DNA of 8,092 nt. It comes from CAYQEC01 sp964569015. GTDB lineage: Bacteria; Actinomycetota; Acidimicrobiia; Spongiisociales; UBA5794. Below, in pieces: positions 5,534 to 8,092 of the stretch (positions are counted from its first letter, which is position 1; each line of letters opens with the position of its first letter). The position numbers were made by a program, and so were the translations under genes. The notes beneath the pieces were generated by a model, which searched no databases, was not told the origin of the DNA, and saw nothing but the letters and a program-made list of their open reading frames with translations. The DNA lies in assembly GCA_964569015.1 (NCBI GenBank), contig CAZMSN010000070.1:1-8092 (forward strand), written 5' to 3'.

Positions 5534-6718
5534 CTACTCGGTGAATCCCCACATGAAGAACGTACCCATGAGGACGAGCGCAAGCACGATCGAGAGCGAT
5601 GCCAGAGCGAGCCGGAGCGGGCGTTTGAGTGGAGAGGCGCCGAGGGCCATGAAGCCGGGGAAGATCAGCAGGGCGTGGCGGGAGAACGAGAGCAGCGGGC
5701 GGCCGGTTTGGTCGTGGCGGCTGAGCACCAGCAGGATGAGCGCCGCAGCGTAGGCGCCGTACTCGAGGGGGAGCCGTCGGAAGGCGAGGACGGTGAGGGC
5801 CACCGCGACCACCAGCATCAACAGGGCGAAGGAGCGGGCCATCGGGAGCCCGTCGGTGAAGAGGCGCCTGATAGCAACGGCGACGTCGTGGCCCGGGATG
5901 CTCGACACCGACTTCCACCGGTCCCGGTAGGAGGCAGCCACCGAGGGGAGCCCGGCGGTCTCCAGGTAGATGCTGTGGGCGACGAAGGCGAGGGGAGCGC
6001 CCAGGACGGCAGCGGCGACACAGGGTTTACGCCACGCTTGCCGGCCGTAGGCCCGCCACGCCATCACCGCCATCGGTACCGCCAGGACCACAGCGAGCAG
6101 CCGCACGGAACCGGCGGCGAATCCTGCCGCGGCGGCGGCCCACCATCGCCCGTGGCGGGCGAGATAGAACGCCAGGATGGTGAAGAGCAGCATCACCGGC
6201 TCGGCGTAGGCGGCGAGCAGGATGTAGGCGGTGGGGAAGGCGATCTGGGCGATGATGGCGCGCTCGGCGGCGGTAGTGCCCAGCTCTTCCTCGGTGAGAC
6301 GGTAGAGCACCGTCAATGCCAGGGCGGTGGCGATGGTGGCGATGAGGAGGCCGGCGACGAGCGGGTCGACGAAGGGCAGTTGGGAGATGGCGCGGATCGC
6401 CAGCGGGTAGCCGGCGGGGAAGACGACGTCGTTGTGGTCGATGTAGCCGTGCTCGGCGATGGCGATGTAGTGGTTGGTGTCGTGACGTTGCCACACCCCG
6501 AGGGTCCAGGCGGGGATCCCGTCGGTGATCGGCTCCGAGCCGAGGTAGAGGCGGGTCTCGGTCTCGCCCTCGGTGGGGATGTCACCGCCGGCCCATAAGA
6601 CCCCGGCGAGGAGGACGGCGACGATGCGGGCGGCGAGGGTGAGGCCCACGCCCCAGACGAGGGCACGCCGCCACGGACGGTCGGGCGGCGAGCTGTCGTC
6701 GATCGGGGATGTCGACAT
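5534..6718 (-). CDS. Multi-pass membrane mannosyltransferase-like protein (PIG-V / GT-C type)
   Basis: The 394-residue protein is almost entirely hydrophobic helices, preceded by a short basic cytoplasmic N-terminus (PWRRAL at 15-20). After the first helix (about 21-43) comes an extracytoplasmic loop with WQRHDTNHYIAIAEHGY (76-92), matching the family pattern W..wD..wY..IA..GY with acidic Asp80 as the likely catalytic position. Next is the FPAGYPLAI motif (100-108). YAEPVMLLFTILAFYLARHG (171-190) and the segment to Arg206 match the conserved Y.E..F....A.Y...R region, and SRHALLIFPGF (346-356) matches the C-terminal S.RY....FP motif. Such enzymes transfer a sugar from a polyprenyl-phosphate donor on the outer face of the membrane. 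The actual donor and acceptor cannot be read from sequence. The gene is transcribed alone from a putative leaderless promoter and followed by paired hairpins, so it is probably monocistronic. Confidence 0.82.
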   Translation of the reverse strand: MSTSPIDDSSPPDRPWRRALVWGVGLTLAARIVAVLLAGVLWAGGDIPTEGETETRLYLGSEPITDGIPAWTLGVWQRHDTNHYIAIAEHGYIDHNDVVFPAGYPLAIRAISQLPFVDPLVAGLLIATIATALALTVLYRLTEEELGTTAAERAIIAQIAFPTAYILLAAYAEPVMLLFTILAFYLARHGRWWAAAAAGFAAGSVRLLAVVLAVPMAVMAWRAYGRQAWRKPCVAAAVLGAPLAFVAHSIYLETAGLPSVAASYRDRWKSVSSIPGHDVAVAIRRLFTDGLPMARSFALLMLVVAVALTVLAFRRLPLEYGAYAAALILLVLSRHDQTGRPLLSFSRHALLIFPGFMALGASPLKRPLRLALASLSIVLALVLMGTFFMWGFTE

Positions 6719-6730
6719 GTGGTGAGGGTA
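6719..6730 (-). promoter_or_regulatory. Putative leaderless promoter of the mannosyltransferase-like gene (-10 TACCCT)
   Basis: On the minus strand TACCCT (plus coordinates 6725-6730) is followed by 6 nt and the ATG at 6718. No Shine-Dalgarno sequence precedes the ATG. No clear -35 box is seen. It lies in the 118-nt divergent region shared with the plus-strand gene at 6837. Confidence 0.5.
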
Positions 6731-6793
6731 GCGACGTGGCGGGCGGTGTAGCGGGCGCGGGTCGGGTGGCTAGAAGTTCCAAGTGGTGTCGTG

Positions 6794-6830
6794 TAGGGTC
6801 GCCCCGGAGGGACATCATCGAGTCAGGGGA
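6794..6830 (+). promoter_or_regulatory. Putative -10 box and ribosome binding site of the secreted repeat protein
   Basis: TAGGGT at 6794-6799 fits TAnnnT and predicts transcription start near 6806, giving a leader of about 30 nt. AGGGGA at 6825-6830 is a good Shine-Dalgarno site 6 nt before the GTG at 6837. It supports that start, which is immediately followed by a signal peptide. This gene therefore appears leadered, unlike its divergent neighbour. Confidence 0.5.
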
Positions 6831-6836
6831 AACATC

Positions 6837-8092
6837 GTGACCCGCTCTGTTCGGCCCGGTCGGTATCCGACCATCGTGCTCTCGATCCTCGCTCTGTTCG
6901 CCGCTCTCCTCACCATCGTGCCCGGTACTCCCGCCGACGCCGTCGCGTCCGCACCGGGAGTGTTCGAGGTGGGTTGGGTGCAAGTCGACGACGAGTGGAC
7001 GGCGGTCGCGCTGACGGAGTCGTTCGTTGATCCGGTGGTGGTGGTGGGGCCCGCTTCTGATGGGGATTCGGCTCCGGTGACGGTGCGCGTGCGTAACGTC
7101 TCGACGGGCGGCTTCGAGCTGAGGCTCCAACCCTACGAGTACCAGGCCGGTGGCCATGGCACCGAGATGGTGTCGTATCTGGTGGTGGAGCGTGGCCGGC
7201 ACACGTTGCCGTCGGGTGCGGTGATCGAGGCCGACAGCGCTTCGGTTGGGTCGAGCTATGCGACGGTGTTGTATTCGGCGTCGTTTGTTGCCGCCCCTGC
7301 GTTGTTTGCGTCGGTTACTTCTGTGGCTGAGGCGGATGCGGTTGTGGTGCGCCTCCGGAACGTGGGTGAGTCGTCGTTCCAGGCCAAGTTGCAGGAGCAG
7401 GAGACCACCAAGACGAGCCATGGTTCGGAGACGGTGTCGTGGGTGGCGTGGGACTACGGGGCTGACGACGGCACCGCCGATGCCCTGCCGTGGGAGGCTG
7501 GGTCGGTGTCGGGGACGCATACCGGGTGGCCGGTTGCGCTCGCCGGCGAGTATGTCGAGGTGTGTCTGCTCGCTGACATGAACACTGCTGCGGGTGGGGA
7601 TACGGCGAATCTGCGGGTGGCGGATCTCACTCCGGCTGGGTTCGAGGTGAGGGTGGCTGAGGAGCAGTCGTCGGATTCGGAGACGAATCACACGACGGAG
7701 ACCAGCGCCTACCTCGCGGTCGAGTGTGCTACTGCGGGGGTGAATCACGCTCCGACTGCGGGGGATGTGGAGGCGTCGGGTCCGAGTGGGTCTTCTGTTT
7801 CGTGGGTTCCGGTTGTGGGTGATGTGGATCAGGATCCGCTCACGTGTGGCGTCGTGGCTGATTCGGGTGATCCGGTGGGGTCTGACTCCCTGGCGTCGGT
7901 GGCCGCCGATTGCTCAACGGGAAGCTTCGACGCCTCTACGTCGAATCCGGGGACCTACCTGTTCGACTACGAGGTTTCCGACGGCGTCGACACTGGTACG
8001 GGAACCGTGACGGTGTCGGTCTCGGGGGCGTTCGCTGTCGAGGTGGGTTGGGTGCAAGTCGACGACGAGTGGACGGCGGTCGCGCTGACGGA
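6837..8092 (+). CDS. Large exported modular repeat protein, 3'-truncated by the window edge
   Basis: From GTG 6837 the frame stays open for 418 complete codons to the edge, so the true length is unknown. Residues 1-37 form a Sec signal peptide: basic RSVRPGR, hydrophobic core ILALFAALLTIV, likely cleavage after AVA37. Three related modules follow (about 43-138, 139-235, 236-297). Each carries an (R/L)(V/L)R(N/D)(V/L)..(G/S)F(E/Q) strand motif and, further on, H-x-x-E before a hydrophobic strand: HGTE at 107-110, HGSE at 195-198 and HTTE at 285-288. Residues about 303-397 (NHAPTAGDVEASG to VTVSVSG) resemble a bacterial Ig-like or cadherin-like domain. At 401 the first module restarts with EVGWVQVDDEWTAVALT, identical to residues 44-60. 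This suggests a surface or secreted adhesin- or carbohydrate-binding-type protein; H-type lectin similarity is possible but unproven. The second half uses more T-ending codons than its neighbours. Confidence 0.88.
   Translation, partial: MTRSVRPGRYPTIVLSILALFAALLTIVPGTPADAVASAPGVFEVGWVQVDDEWTAVALTESFVDPVVVVGPASDGDSAPVTVRVRNVSTGGFELRLQPYEYQAGGHGTEMVSYLVVERGRHTLPSGAVIEADSASVGSSYATVLYSASFVAAPALFASVTSVAEADAVVVRLRNVGESSFQAKLQEQETTKTSHGSETVSWVAWDYGADDGTADALPWEAGSVSGTHTGWPVALAGEYVEVCLLADMNTAAGGDTANLRVADLTPAGFEVRVAEEQSSDSETNHTTETSAYLAVECATAGVNHAPTAGDVEASGPSGSSVSWVPVVGDVDQDPLTCGVVADSGDPVGSDSLASVAADCSTGSFDASTSNPGTYLFDYEVSDGVDTGTGTVTVSVSGAFAVEVGWVQVDDEWTAVALT
6964..7018 (+). repeat. 55-bp perfect direct repeat, copy 1
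   Basis: All 55 bases are identical to 8038-8092. The distance of 1074 bp equals 358 codons, so both copies are in frame and encode the opening strand of the same module (EVGWVQVDDEWTAVALT). Identity at synonymous sites points to recent duplication or gene conversion. Confidence 0.95.
8038..8092 (+). repeat. 55-bp perfect direct repeat, copy 2 (cut by the window edge)
   Basis: The match to 6964-7018 continues unbroken to the last base of the window, so the true repeat is probably longer. It starts directly after the Ig-like domain, as expected if a unit of three modules plus an Ig-like domain is reiterated. Confidence 0.95.

Noticed and set aside
5396..6598. Plus-strand open frame of 400 codons opposite the mannosyltransferase gene
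   Set aside because: Its Gly/Glu/Asp/Arg-rich low-complexity translation is the mirror of hydrophobic GC-rich codons on the other strand; no signal or domain is seen.
6582..7748. Minus-strand open frame of 388 codons
   Set aside because: It overlaps the plus-strand exported repeat protein, which has a start, ribosome binding site, signal peptide and internal repeats, and it runs into the mannosyltransferase gene. Its Arg/His-rich translation is typical of a shadow.

Overview
The window is GC-rich, densely coded DNA. Most codons end in G or C, and three genes have a TAnnnT hexamer exactly 6 nt before their ATG, the layout of leaderless actinobacterial transcripts. With a COG4880-type secreted beta-propeller, a PIG-V-like membrane mannosyltransferase and a MOFRL glycerate kinase, this suggests a chromosomal segment of a high-GC actinobacterium, possibly a deep lineage such as Acidimicrobiia. 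The lineage is an inference. I see no transposase, phage gene, CRISPR array, rRNA or tRNA.

Layout. Positions 1-242 hold the 3' end of an acidic protein of unknown function (+). Positions 243-489 are non-coding and hold six tandem 36-bp units whose palindromic cores pair into hairpins; the last unit runs into the promoter of the next gene. Positions 490-1623 encode a glycerate 2-kinase (+). It converges on a minus-strand pair, with a shared hairpin terminator at 1638-1669. That pair is transcribed in the order 3822-5375 (three-helix membrane anchor, a YpmS/DUF2140-like domain and an SGNH/GDSL hydrolase) then 1695-3752 (a lipoprotein with a beta-propeller domain). Upstream of it is another minus-strand gene at 5534-6718, a multi-pass mannosyltransferase-like protein followed by two back-to-back hairpins. 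A 118-nt divergent promoter region separates that gene from a plus-strand gene starting at GTG 6837, which stays open to the window edge. It encodes an exported repeat protein.

The genes from 1695 onward share a cell-envelope theme: an anchored extracellular hydrolase, a surface lipoprotein propeller, a polytopic glycosyltransferase and a large secreted modular protein. The glycerate kinase looks like an unrelated metabolic neighbour. The parts most worth a second look are the 36-bp array with compensating hairpin arms, the fixed spacing of the leaderless promoters, the apparent YpmS-YpmR-type fusion, and the repeat protein with three H-x-x-E modules and a perfect 55-bp duplication 358 codons apart.
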